NCBI GenBank assembly: GCA_029582265.1
Contig: CM055830.1
Coordinates: forward strand, 35,954,718 to 36,018,717
Direction of reading: 5' to 3'
Length of the DNA stretch: 64,000 nucleotides
Source of the DNA: Zoroaster sp. YZ-2022
Lineage: Eukaryota > Echinodermata > Asteroidea > Forcipulatida > Zoroasteridae
This document shows positions 47,253 to 58,480 of this stretch, piece by piece. Made by a program: the position numbers and the translations under genes. How positions within the stretch are numbered: position 1 is the stretch's first letter; every line of letters starts with the position of its first letter. The notes below the pieces were generated by a model, which was given only the letters and a program-made list of their open reading frames with translations, did not search any database and had not been told where the DNA came from.

Positions 47253-48508
47253 TACTTTATACTACACAGTGTTACCGCAAACCAACCGATACTTTATACT
47301 ACACAGTGTTACCGCAAACCAACCGATACTTTATACTACACAGTGTTACCGCAAACCAACCGATACTTTATACTACACAGTGTTACCGCAAACCAACCGA
47401 TACTTTATACTACACAGTGTCACCGCAAACCAACCGATACTTTATACTACACAGTGTTACCGCAAACCAACCGATACTTTATACTACACAGTGTCACCGC
47501 AAACCAACCGATACTTTATACTACAGTGTTACCGCAAACCAACCGATACTTTATACTACACAGTGTTACCGCAAACCAACCGATACTTTGTACTACACAG
47601 TGTCACCGCAAACCAACCGATACTTTATACTACACAGTGTTACCGCAAACCAACCGATACTTTATACTACACAGTGTCACCGCAAACCAACCGATACTTT
47701 ATACTACACAGTGTTACCGCAAACCAACCGATACTTTGTACTACACAGTGTTACCGCAAACCAACCGATACTTTATACTACACAGTGTCACCGCAAACCA
47801 ACCTATACTTTATACTACACAGTGTTACCGCAAACCAACCGATACTTTGTAGTACACAGTGTTACCGCAAACCAACCGATACTTTATACTACACAGTGTT
47901 ACCGCAAACCAACCGATACTTGGTACTACACAGTGTTACCGCAAACCAACCGATACTTTATACTACACAGTGTCACTGCAAACCAACCGATACTTTATAC
48001 TACAGTGTTACCGCAAACCAACCGATACTTTATACTACACAGTGTTACCGCAACCCAACCGATACTTTATACTACACAGCGTTACCGCAAACCAACCGAT
48101 ACTTTATACTACACAGCGTTACCGCAAACCAACCGATACTTTGTACTACACAGTGTTACCGCAAACCAACCGATACTTTATACTACACAGTGTTACCGCA
48201 AACCAACCGATACTTTATACTACACAGTGTCACCGCAAACCAACCGATACTTTATACTACACAGTGTCACCGCAAACCAACCGATACTTTATACTACACA
48301 GTGTTACCGCAAACCAACCGATACTTTATACTACACAGTGTTACCGCAACCCAACCGATACTTTATACTACACAGCGTTACCGCAAACCAACCGATACTT
48401 TATACTACACAGTGTTACCGCAAACCAACCGATACTTTATACTACACAGTGTTACCGTAAACTAACCGATACTTTATACTACAGTGTTACCGCAAACCAA
48501 CCGATACT
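47253..48508. repeat. 37 bp tandem array, about 34 units
   Basis: The unit is ACTTTATACTACACAGTGTT ACCGCAAACCAACCGAT, with C/T variants at GTGT(T/C)AC and an occasional 2 bp loss (TACAGTG). No stop in any plus frame, so three overlapping frames of 200-417 codons appear; these are artefacts. It ends abruptly at the Penelope element. Confidence 0.95.
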
Positions 48509-48578
48509 TTCCTACTATGCAAAAAAGCACCCCGAGTTGCCATAAACACATATATTTGACATCCAAAAACCACACAGA

Positions 48579-49150
48579 GTGCAACACTCAAAAATCTATT
48601 TGGAAGCCACAAAATATGAACTTGCTCATATGCGTCTGAGAACTCAGAAAAAGAATATGACAAGCCCTGAACTATCAGCCCTCAAAAATCTGAGGAACAA
48701 CCCTGAAATCGTGATCAAACCATACGATAAAGGAAGAGGCATCTGCATTATGAACCACTCCGACTACAGGTTGGATACAAACATCCTGAATCAGAGCACT
48801 ACACTGAGTTCGATCAAGATATCACACAAGAAACCATCCTGTTAGGTCATAATGTCCTAACCGAAATGCGAAATAACAATCACATCAACAAGCACACTCT
48901 GGCATATCTCGATCCAAGCCCACATGCATGTCACATTCCAACAATGTGTTTTCTACAGAAAATTCACAAAACTGCGCCAACAGGCACACCCTTTGTTGGA
49001 AGACCAATTATAAGTAGATGTTCGAGTCCAACCGCCAAAATCTCAGAATTTGTAGATCATTTTCTCCTCCCAATAGTTACCGCCCAACCTACATATGTCC
49101 GCAACACAGCAAACATACTGTGGAAATCGTGTATGTTGGCATCTCTGGTC
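48579..49150 (+). pseudogene. Penelope-like reverse transcriptase, N-terminal part
   Basis: SPELSALKNLRNNPEIVIKP and YDKGRGICIMNHSDY form the IVIKPxDKG box. After a one-base shift near 48797 it continues HYTEFDQDITQETILLGHNV, HIPTMCFLQKIHKTAPTGTP, FVGRPIISRCSSPTAKISEF and VDHFLLPIVTAQPTYV. These are fingers-domain motifs of Penelope RTs. A diverged VWSLFTIINHNI (usually DVTSLYTNIPH) follows in another frame just before the deletion. Confidence 0.8.
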
Positions 49151-49679
49151 TTATAATGTATGGTCACTTTTTACTATAATTAACCATAACATCCGAACTA
49201 CCCTCAAGCGCAACGGTTACAATCCCAGCAAGATCAACACAGCGAAGCCGGTTCCAAACCCCGAACGCAAGGTAAGTGATCTAACCCTGTCTGCTTGTCT
49301 CCCCTATCTAGGTTCGACGTCACACAAACTCCAACGCATCCTCCGACGAGCAGGCATCGAAGTGTACCACTCAGCCCCCAGCAAACTCCAAGGACTTCAA
49401 CACACCCACAAGGACAAACCGGACCCAAGCAACAGAGCCGGAGTCTACCGGATCCCTTGTGAGTGCGGAAAGGTGTACATCGGCGAAACAGGACGGAATC
49501 TCCCCATCAGACTGAAGGAACACCGAGCGCACGGCCGTAGAGGAGATTTCGAACAGTCAGCCATCATCAAGCACTCGCACATCAAGGACCACCAAATCGA
49601 ATGGCAGGCAGCCCAACTCATAACACCCATCAACACTTGGCACCCCAGACGCATCAGAGAGGCCATCGAGATCGTTTAA
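49150..49679 (+). pseudogene. Penelope-like element C-terminus with GIY-YIG endonuclease
   Basis: In one frame to 49679: RTTLKRNGYNPSKI, LPYLGSTSHKLQRILRRAGI and GVYRIPCECGKVYIGETGRN, then LPIRLKEHRAHG and IKHSHIKDHQIEW. V-Y-R-I and V-Y-I-G-E-T-G-R are the GIY-YIG core with its Arg. The enzyme nicks target DNA for priming. The N-terminal half is joined by a deletion, so no functional protein is expected. Confidence 0.8.
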
Positions 49680-50006
49680 CACAACACTGTACCACAGGAC
49701 ATCGGTTTCTACATCAGCGACATTTGGCGACCACTACTACAGACAGAAGGATCTTCTATATATCCAAAGTCCATAACCCACCCCAGACTGAAGGATCTCC
49801 TATATCCTAAGTCAACCACCCTCCTCCCCCAGTGCTTGTTTACAACTGATTCGGTTCAGTGAGCACACACTCCTTCCCCCAATTCCTAGGATCCACAGTT
49901 CCCGCCTGCACACCTCAACGAACTAATCCTCCAGCATCCTGTCATCGCGTAATCCTCTAGCGTAAGCCTACTTAAGCAGCAGCATTTTCCAGAGTCCGGC
50001 ATTCTC

Positions 50007-50040
50007 CTGAGGACGATCAGAGCATATTGATCGGAACGTC
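50007..50040 (+). ncRNA. hammerhead-ribozyme-like core in Penelope 3' tail
   Basis: CTGAGGA, a stem CGATC/GATCG with a 10-nt loop, then GAACGTC. CUGANGA and GAA match the two conserved hammerhead strands, and GTC could be the cleavage triplet. The usual third A after GAA is C here, so activity is doubtful. Penelope-like elements are known to carry short hammerhead motifs. Confidence 0.35.
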
Positions 50041-50060
50041 GAGTTGTACCTCCAGTTCTT

Positions 50061-51047
50061 TTCAGAACTAATTACTACCCAATTGAGCATTTCACATGAT
50101 GTCACCGCAATTAGTCTTACTTATCCTCCTCACCATGCAAAGCTACAAGTTTTACCTAACCATAACTACCCCAAATCCTACTCCTGGTTTTGCCTGATTT
50201 TGATGGATTCAGTACTCCACAGTACCAGTGAAAAGTGCATGTAGCCATGTGTACCAAATCCATCAAACTCCAACGGTTGCTTTTGTTGGATTCAAGACTG
50301 TGTATAGCCAAACCATGGATGCTTTGCATTTGCTACTGTCCAGCAATTGGGTACATATGTACCTTTTTACTACATTTTGATAGATTTTGGCATATTTGGG
50401 ATGGTTTCCAAAATACCTAGGGTTAAGAAATATTTCAAATTGTTACTTTTGCCCTTCACAAAAATGGGAGGGGGACTAACTATATTTTGTACCTGGCAAG
50501 CTATATAACTGGGAGATACTTTATACATGCCAAAGGAAATAAAAGTGTGACGGATGAATGAAATGAAATAACATACCCCATCCAAAGGAACAGTAGAACT
50601 TACCCATTTGTTTCTCACTGCCATAAACTGTAACGATGAGTCAATATAGATGGATGCCTTCTACATTGTACCTACATGTACATCCAAGAAAATACCAGCA
50701 GGTATAAATATTGCAGCAACATTGTAATTATCTGACATGATATACAAAATAGTCATTCAATTTATAATAACGAGTTCAGACATTATACTGTGGTAAAGTC
50801 CATGTCACAAATTTATTCCTTATTTTAAAAAAAGTAAATTTATAATGAGTAAATTTATCATAAATAAAACACACATAAATAAACTATACATGAATAACAG
50901 CTATTCAAAATATGGTCTGAAAACCTTAACTACACAAACAAGAAAAATCAATTATCACCTCAAAGGTTGTCAAGAATAATCCAATCAAGAAGATCATCAC
51001 AGCCATAAGGAGAGATCCCATCAAATGATGATGAATTAAAATACGCT
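50061..51047. other. no gene recognised
   Basis: GATGTCACCGCAATTAGTCT near 50098 recurs in diverged form at 39880, 57060 and 58118. A minus-strand open stretch at about 50959-51057 has acceptor- and donor-like borders, but no family match. Confidence 0.3.
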
Positions 51048-52314
51048 CAGTGTCTAAGGATGGGTGTCTGCAGAGAGATTTAGCAAGAGTAAACTATGTG
51101 TCTAAGGATGGGTGTCTGTGGAAAGATTTAGCAAGAGTAAACTATGTGTCTAAGGATGGGTGTCTGTAGAGAGATTTAGCAAGAGTAAACTATGTGTCTA
51201 AGGATGGGTGTCTGTGGAGAGATTTAGCAAGAGTAAACTATGTGTCTAAGGATGGGTGTCTGTAGAGAGATTTAGCAAGAGTAAACTATGTGTCTAAGGA
51301 TGGGTGTCTGTGGAGAGATTTAGCAAGAGTAAACTACATGTATGTGTCTAAGGATGGGTGTCTGTAGAGAGATTTAGCAAGAGTAAACTATGTGTCTAAG
51401 GATGGGTGTCTGTAGAGAGATTTAGCAAGAGTAAACTATGTGTCTAAGGATGGGTGTCTATAGAGAGATTTAGCAAGAGTAAACTATGTGTCTAAGGATG
51501 GGTGTCTGTGGAGAGATTTAGCAAGAGTAAACTATGTGTCTAAGGATGGGTGTCTGTAGAGAGATTTAGCAAGAGCAAACTATGTGTCTAAGAATGGGTG
51601 TCTGTGGAGAGATTTAGCAAGAGTAAACTACATGTATGTGTCTAAGGATGGGTGTCTGTAGAGAGATTTAGCAAGAGTAAACTATGTGTCTAAGGATGGG
51701 TGTCTGTAGAGAGATTTAGCAAGAGTAAACTATGTGTCTAAGGATGGGTGTCTAGAGAGATTTAGCAAGAGTAAACTATGTGTCTAAGGGTGGGTGTCTG
51801 TAGAGAGATTTAGCAAGAGTAAACTATGTGTCTAAGGATGGGTGTCTGCAGAGAGATTTAGCAAGAGTAAACTATGTGTCTAAGGACGGGTGTCTGCAGA
51901 GAGATTTAGCAAGAGTAAACTATGTGTCTAAGGATGGGTGTCTGCAGAGAGATTTAGCAAGAGTAAACCATGTGTCTAAGGATGGGTGTCTGTGGAGAGA
52001 TTTAGCAAGAGTAAACTATGTGTCTAAGGATGGGTGTCTGTAGAGAGATTTAGCAAGAGTAAACTATGTGTCTAAGGATATGGGTGTCTGTAGAGAGATT
52101 TAGCAAGAGTAAACCATGTGTCTAAGGATGGGTGTCTATAGAGAGATTTAGCAAGAGTAAACTATGTGTCTAAGGATGGGTGTCTACAGAGAGATTTAGC
52201 AAGAGTAAACTATGTGTCAAAGGATGGGTGTCTGTAGAGATATTTTGCAAGAGTAAACTATGTGTCTGAGGATGGGTGTCTGTAGATAGATTTAGCAAAA
52301 GTAAACTATGTGTC
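51048..52314. repeat. 48 bp tandem array, part 1
   Basis: About 26 units of CTATGTGTCTAAGGATGGGT GTCTGTAGAGAGATTTAGCA AGAGTAAA. Variants: TAGAGAG, TGGAGAG, CAGAGAG; two units carry an extra CATGTATG. Read on the minus strand, each unit contains TCTCTCTACAG, a splice-acceptor-like string. Confidence 0.95.
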
Positions 52315-52317
52315 TAA

Positions 52318-52655
52318 CACTATGATTGACTTTACCCTGAAAATGCCATGAAAATCCGTTTTGCCATGAAATAATAGTTCACCATGATTTCACTGCAATT
52401 TCATGGTGTCTCTTCCTCTCGGATATTGGCAATAATGTTCATAGTGATTTCAGGGCAAATTCACGGCGATCTTGAGAATTAAACCGCCACAAGAAGTTCA
52501 TGTCATTTTCACGGTGTTTTCACTGCTTCAAAGAAATTCCAAGAGTATTTCATGGCGTTTTCACGGTGTTGTGTCTTCATGAAATTGCTGTGAACTATTT
52601 ATTTCAAGGTAAAACAGATTTTCAGGGCATTTTCAGGGTAAAGTTATTCATAGTG
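52318..52655. mobile_element. MITE in the 48 bp array, copy 1 (TAA site)
   Basis: CACTATGATTGACTTTACCC TGAAAATGCC at the left and its near-complement at the right (30 bp, two mismatches). TAA lies on both sides (52315-52317, 52656-52658) and the array has one TAA at that place. A 3 bp TAA duplication suggests PIF/Harbinger. Confidence 0.8.
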
Positions 52656-54290
52656 TAAGGATGGGTGTCAGCAGAGATTTAGCAAGATTAAACTATAAGG
52701 ATGGGTGTCTGTAGAGAGATTTAGCAAGAGTAAACTATGTGTCTAAGGATGGGTGTCTGTGGAGAGATTTAGCAAGAGTAAACTATGTGTCTAAGGATGG
52801 GTGTCTGTAGAGAGATTTAGCAAGAGTAAACTACATGTATGTGTCTAAGGATGGGTGTCTGTAGAGAGATTTAGCAAGAGTAAACTATGTGTCTAAGGAT
52901 GGGTGTATGTAGAGAGATTTAGCAAGAGTAAACTATGTGTCTAAGGATGGGTGTATGTAGAGAGATTTAGCAAGAGTAAACTATGTGTCTAAAGATGGGT
53001 GTCTGTAGAGAGACTTAGCAAGAGTAAACCATGTGTCTAAGGATGGGTGTCTGTAGAGAGATTTAGCAAGAGTAAACCATGTGTCTAAGGATGGGTGTCT
53101 ATAGAGAGATTTAGCAAGAGTAAACTATGTGTCTAAAGATGGGTGTCTGCAGAGAGATTTAGCAAGAGTAAACTATGTGTCTAAGGATGGGTGTCTATAG
53201 AGAGATTTAGCAAGAGTAAACTATGTGTCTAAGGATGGGTGTCTGTAGATAGATTTAGCATGAGTAAACTATGTGTCTATAAGGATGGGTGTATGTAGAG
53301 AGATTTAGCAAGAGTAAACTATGTGTCTAAGGATGGGTGTCTGTAGAGAGATTTAGCAAGAGTAAACTATGTGTCTAAGGAAGGGTGTCTGTAGAGAGAT
53401 TTAGCAAGAGTAAACTATGTGTCTAAGGATGGGTGTATGTAGAGAGATTTAGCAAGAGTAAACTATGTGTCTAAGGATGGGTGTCTATAGAGAGATTTAG
53501 CAAGAGTAAACTGTGTGTCTAAGGATGGGTGTCTATAGAGAGATTTAGCAAGAGTAAACTATGTGTCAAAGGATGGGTGTCTGCAGAGAGATTTAGCAAG
53601 AGTAAACTATGTGTCTAAGGATGGGTGTCTATAGAGAGATTTAGCAAGAGTAAACTATGTGTCTAAGGATGGGTGTCTGTAGAGAGATTTAGCAAGAGTA
53701 AACCATGTGTCTAAGGATGGGTGTCTGTAGAGAGATTTAGCAAGAGTAAACTATGTGTCTAAGGATGGGTGTCTGTGGAGAGATTTAGCAAGAGTAAACT
53801 ATGTGTCAAAGGATGGGTGTCTGTGGAGAGATTTAGCAAGAGTAAACTATGTGTCTAAGGATGGGTGTCTGTAGAGAGATTTAGCAAGAGTAAACTATGT
53901 GTCTAAGGATGGGTGTCTGTAGATAGATTTAGCAAGAGTAAACTATGTGTCAAAGGATGGGTGTCTGTGGAGAGATTTAGCAAGAGTAAACTATGTGTCT
54001 AAGGATGGGTGTCTGTGGAGAGATTTAGCAAGAGTAAACTATGTGTCTAAGGATGGGTGTCTATACAGAGATTTAGCAAGAGTAAACTATGTGTCTAAGG
54101 ATGGGTGTCTGTAGAGAGATTTAGCAAGAGTAAACCATGTGTCTAAGGATGGGTGTCTGTAGAGAGATTTAGCAAGAGTAAACTATGTGTCTAAGGATGG
54201 GTGTCTGTGGAGAGATTTAGCAAGAGTAAACTATGTGTCTAAGGATGGGTGTCTGTAGAGAGATTTAGCAAGAGAAAACTATGTGTCTAA
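52656..54290. repeat. 48 bp tandem array, part 2
   Basis: About 34 units as in part 1. It begins with the variant units TAAGGATGGGTGTCAGCAGA and AAGATTAAACTATAAGG, which recur after the second MITE. Confidence 0.95.
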
Positions 54291-54628
54291 AACTATGATT
54301 GACTTTACCCTGAAAATGCCATGAAAATCCGTTTTGCCATGAAATAATAGTTCACCATGATTTCACTGCAATTTCATGGTGTCTATTCCTCTCAGATATT
54401 GGCAATAATGTTCATAGTGATTTCAGGGCAAATTCACGGCGATCTTGAGAATTAAACCGCCACAAGAAGTTCATGTCATTTTCACGGTGTTTTCACTGCT
54501 TCAAAGAAATTCCAAGAGTATTTCATGGCGTTTTCACGGTGTTGTGTCTTCATGAAATTGCTGTGAACTATTTATTTCAAGGTAAAACAGAATTTCAGGG
54601 CATTTTCAGGGTAAAGTTATTCATAGTG
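54291..54628. mobile_element. MITE in the 48 bp array, copy 2
   Basis: Same length (338 bp) and nearly the same sequence as 52318-52655; the first base is A instead of C. Its right flank has the same rare array variants as copy 1, so it is a duplicate of the MITE together with array, not a second insertion. Confidence 0.8.
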
Positions 54629-55385
54629 TAAGGATGGGTGTCAGTAGAGAGATTTAGCAAGATTAAACTATAAGGATGGGTGTCTGTAGAGAGATTTAGC
54701 AAGAGTAAACTATGTATCTAAGGATGGGTGTCTGTAGAGAGATTTTGCAAGAGTAAACTATGTGTCTAAGGATGGGTGTCTGCAGAGAGATTTAGCAAGA
54801 GTAAACTATGTGTCTAAGGATGGGTGTCTGTAGAGAGATTTAGCAAGAGTAAACTATGTGTCTAAGGATGGGTGTCTGTAGAGAGATTTAGCAAGAGTAA
54901 ACTATGTGTCTAAGGATGGGTGTATGTAGAGAGATTTAGCAAGAGTAAACTATGTGTCTAAGGATGGGTGTCTGTAGAGAGATTTAGCAAGAGTAAACTA
55001 TGTGTCTAAGGATGGGTGTATGTAGAGATTTAGCAAGAGTAAACTATGTGTCTAAGGATGGGTGTCTGATTAGAGATTTAGCAAGAGTAAACTATGTGTC
55101 TAAGGATGGGTGTCTGTAGAGAGATTTAGCAAGAGTAAACTATGTGTCTAAGGATGGGTGTCTGTAGAGAGATTTAGCAAGAGTAAACTATGTGTCTAAG
55201 GATGGGTGTATGTAGAGAGATTTAGCAAGAGTAAACTATGTGTCTAAGGATGGGTGTCTGTAGAGAGATTTAGCAAGAGTAAACTATGTGTCTAAGGATG
55301 GGTGTCTGTAGAGAGATTTAGCAAGAGTAAACTATGTGTCTAAGGATGGGTGTCTGTAGAGAGATTTAGCAAGAGTAAACCATCT
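54629..55385. repeat. 48 bp tandem array, part 3
   Basis: About 15-16 units, ending at GAGTAAACCATCTGTAATTTC. Confidence 0.95.
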
Positions 55386-56180
55386 GTAATTTCATGATCA
55401 GACCACAGGCGTGATTCCTCCCCCACTTTTGAACCTTTACTAACTGGCTGCCAGCACTCGCTGGTTTGGATTTGCCTACCCCCACTTTCACAATCAGTCC
55501 GCCGCCATATTATGCATGGTTTTTAAAGTCAATGATTTTTCCCCATTGTTCAAAATTCCTGGCTCCTCCTGTGGCTACAGGATTATAAGATTGAGATATG
55601 ACAACTTACTTGATTGATAGTTTCCCAGCTTGCATTGCCATTTCAACTAAATAGCTCAGTAGTGACATTAACGGCCAACTATCAAAATAAATCCATATTA
55701 AAAACAAGAAGTTAAAAATAAATGAACAGTGCTGAAGATACGAAGGGAAAATGGAGGGAGAAATACATGTAGACTTGGGCGATAACACGATAATATCGAA
55801 TATCGCAATATATTTTTTTATTTGATTATAATATCGAGAACTTTTCAAATTATCGAGGTATCGGCAAATTGCGGTGATAAAATATATCACTACGAAAAAA
55901 TATATCATAAAGAAAAAAATATATCATAAAGAAAAAATATATATTGCAATTAAACAAAAATCCTTGATTGTTCAGTCGGGTCAGAAATTTCATGGAAAAT
56001 AACTTTCAGCTTTCGAAAGTAAGAAACAAAATTTAACTACTTCTGTGGTAAGCCAACTATCAGATCACAAAGGAGCCGTCTGACCAGGCATTGTTTAAAA
56101 TTCACCGATTAACCCGAACTCCCTCAGCCCATTTGCTTACACATAACCTGAATCCTCCAAACAAAATCCTTCAGTAGTAA
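55386..56180. other. non-coding spacer with TATCG-rich repeat
   Basis: GGGCGATAACACGATAATAT, CGAATATCGCAATATA and later ATATCGAG/TATCGAGG words at 55775-55865 look like an interspersed element; AAATATATCATAAAG follows in tandem near 55904-55940. No exon accepted. Confidence 0.35.
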
Positions 56181-58184
56181 AGCCTGCCGATTATAATTTT
56201 TGTATTAAAATAATGCAAACAAATTTCAATATCATAGGCCCCCTCCCCCTTTTTGACACGGATGTGTTTTTTTAAATTTGATTATTGGTCATCGTTAGAT
56301 GGCGCTTTTACACTCACGTTAAGTTTTTTCCCACAAACATGTGTTTGTCCGTGTTTTTTGTCCTGATATTCAATGACCAACTTGGTTTCACTGGGAAAAT
56401 CTGTAAGACGTCTTAATTTTATGTTTACTGCCGTACATGTTTTACCACAAGGGGGCGCTATCACTTAAATTGCTGGTACTTTCGCATAGAGATAAATAAT
56501 AGACCTATACACTGTTTGTAACCATTTTACTCTTAAAATATTACGTTTTTCTCAAGGGGGCGCCTTAACTAAGATTTAATGTACTTTTTGTTCAACCAAT
56601 ATATGGAGTAAGCTTTAGAAAACATGTATTAATTCATGTAGAAAAAACAGACAATAGACACACAGTCACACATTACATTTACAGATGCAAATATAATCTA
56701 TCAGATATAAAGAAGCCTATAGAGTAAAGGGGCGGATCAAGGGTTTTGAATAAGGGAGGAGGTACGGCAAAAAACAGAGTGGGGCACAACAAACAACTAA
56801 GGTATATAATTATATTCATACGGCAATTAAAACAGGTGGATGCACAGACCCCTTCCCCCATTTCCCCCGCCCGATCCGTCATTGCCAAGAATTACAATAA
56901 TCTAAACAATATACTCTTTCCGGCCACGGTAGCCTTATAAGCAAAATGCAGATGGGGAGAAACTACTCTAATTATATCATGATAATTGCTCTATTTTAAA
57001 ACCATCCGTAATCAACTGGTTCTTTTCAGAACTTAATACTTAAAATAAACTGTTTATATGATGTCACCGTAACAAGTCTTTACTTCTCCTTTTCACCATA
57101 CAAAGCTACAAGTGTTGTTACTTTTCATGTACTTTAGGTCAGCCATTTATTATGTTAATAGATATCTCTTAGTCTATTAGCTGACCCTATTGTTTTCCTG
57201 CTTGAAATAAACAAAAACAAATGAATCTTACAAAACTAAACCATGTAATTTTAAAATGCCCCAGAATGTCTTATTGTATTGCACAAATTATTAAAGAGTT
57301 ACTTTGCTGTTACTCAACATGTTGCAGAAAACTCAATGTTTAGAGTACCCAGTACACCCTTATTGTGTTTTTACATTAAAGTGATTAAAAATTAGTCCTG
57401 GGACAGTTAACCAATTAACTGACCAAAACTGAACTAACCGTTTAGATATTTCCTAACCGGCTAACTCAAACCAATATTTAAAAAATAAAAAATTGAAGAA
57501 TTTGCCGCCCATTTTGTTGTTGTAGACTTTCTTTTTTGCCGCATTGGTTATTAAACAATCATTGTTGGAAGTTTATTGATGCTTTTTGATTGAAAATGTA
57601 TACACGTTTAATTGCCAACTGTCTAGTTTGTGTGGCCGTCAGGTGCCGACTTTCGATAAACCGGTTAACCGACCTTGAAATTTTTGGTTAAACAGTTAGC
57701 AAACTAACCGGTAACTCTTAGCACTAATAAAAATGTTATTGATAACTGAAACATTAACATGGTTGCTGATGACATTGCTACTAGTACTAGTTATGAGAAA
57801 CTTTCCTTTTTTAAGCTTTATACACATATATTATATTTAAGCAAAAGAACAAGTGAAAAGGAAATAACACAAGTGTTGACTGTTGAACAAAATAAGTTCT
57901 GAAAGACTCATCAGTTGAATTAAATTAATATGCATGCCTTGTGAGTGTGCTTTATTTACTAACCTGTGTAGCCTGGGTCTATTATCATTTGTATATAGAT
58001 TGATACAATCCTTGCATTGGGTGATAAACAAGTGATTTGATTGACGATCCATTGCATACTGATCTGGTGTAACCACCAGTTACAACTATTTACTTCTCAA
58101 AAGAGAATGTTCACATGGTGTCACCACAAACAGTCTTTACTGATTTGAGTTTGCACTTAATTACACTGATGAAATGTATGAAGC

Positions 58185-58480
58185 ACTTTATACTCGGGCG
58201 ACTCGGGCCAGTCGAGTGGGTCATGGGTTCGAATACTGCTTGTGGATTTTTTCACAGCCACACGGAAAGCATTGATTATACAATATATACATATCGCAGA
58301 GCCCACTGCTATATAGGATTCTAGCCGGCCAATCGTCATCAGGCAAGCTCAGTGGTCAAGAACTAATAAGACGTCTGTACTAGTAAGCAGGAGGTCATAG
58401 GTTCGAATCCTACCCGAGTTGCCTGTGGATTTTTTTCACAGACACTCAGAAAGCACCGAGTATACAGTGCTACATACAGT
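58185..58480 (+). mobile_element. two tandem tRNA-derived SINE copies
   Basis: The second copy (about 58340-58480) has A box AGCTCAGTGGTCAAG and B box GGTTCGAATCC about 60 bp apart, with T-stem TAGG/CCTA, then a body GCCTGTGGATTTTTTTCACA followed by GACACTCAGAAAGCACCGAG. The first (58190-58330) has a degraded head (GGGTTCGAATACTGC) and body (CTTGTGGATTTTTTCACAGC). The body alone, without the head, is at 40353-40410. Confidence 0.65.

Larger units (their letters stand above)
39055..48508. repeat. segmental duplication B, copy 1 (contains MAEL)
   Basis: This 9.5 kb block is collinear with 56190-64000 (direct, about 16-17 kb apart). Differences include a 219 bp insert at 40613-40831, an 870 bp absence at about 40353, an extra MITE at 45984, and much longer 73 bp and 21 bp arrays. 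The start block near 39055-39330 also exists at about 36200-36545. Confidence 0.85.
48530..50060 (+). mobile_element. Penelope-like retroelement, internally deleted
   Basis: The reverse-transcriptase N-terminal part (48579-49150) and the C-terminal linker plus GIY-YIG endonuclease (49150-49679) are present, in several frames. The catalytic palm with its metal-binding Asp motif is missing. The 3' tail to about 50060 includes a stem-loop (50007-50040) resembling a hammerhead core. The 5' end is cut by, or abuts, the 37 bp array. Confidence 0.8.

Noticed and set aside
47212..48465. 417-codon plus-strand frame
   Set aside because: It is a 37 bp array read through in three frames; period-driven and without domain signature.
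50959..51057. minus-strand exon candidate next to the 48 bp array
   Set aside because: Open in two frames with splice-like borders, but no family similarity; the acceptor is simply the array motif.
55610..55678. 69 bp minus-strand exon candidate (WPLMSLLSYLVEMAMQAGK), possibly an HMG-box helix of MAEL
   Set aside because: The splice borders are good and the YxxEMA pattern is suggestive, but similarity is too short and the frame could not be linked to exon a.
58338..58422. functional tRNA gene
   Set aside because: A and B boxes are good, but the acceptor stem is weak and it is joined to a SINE body.
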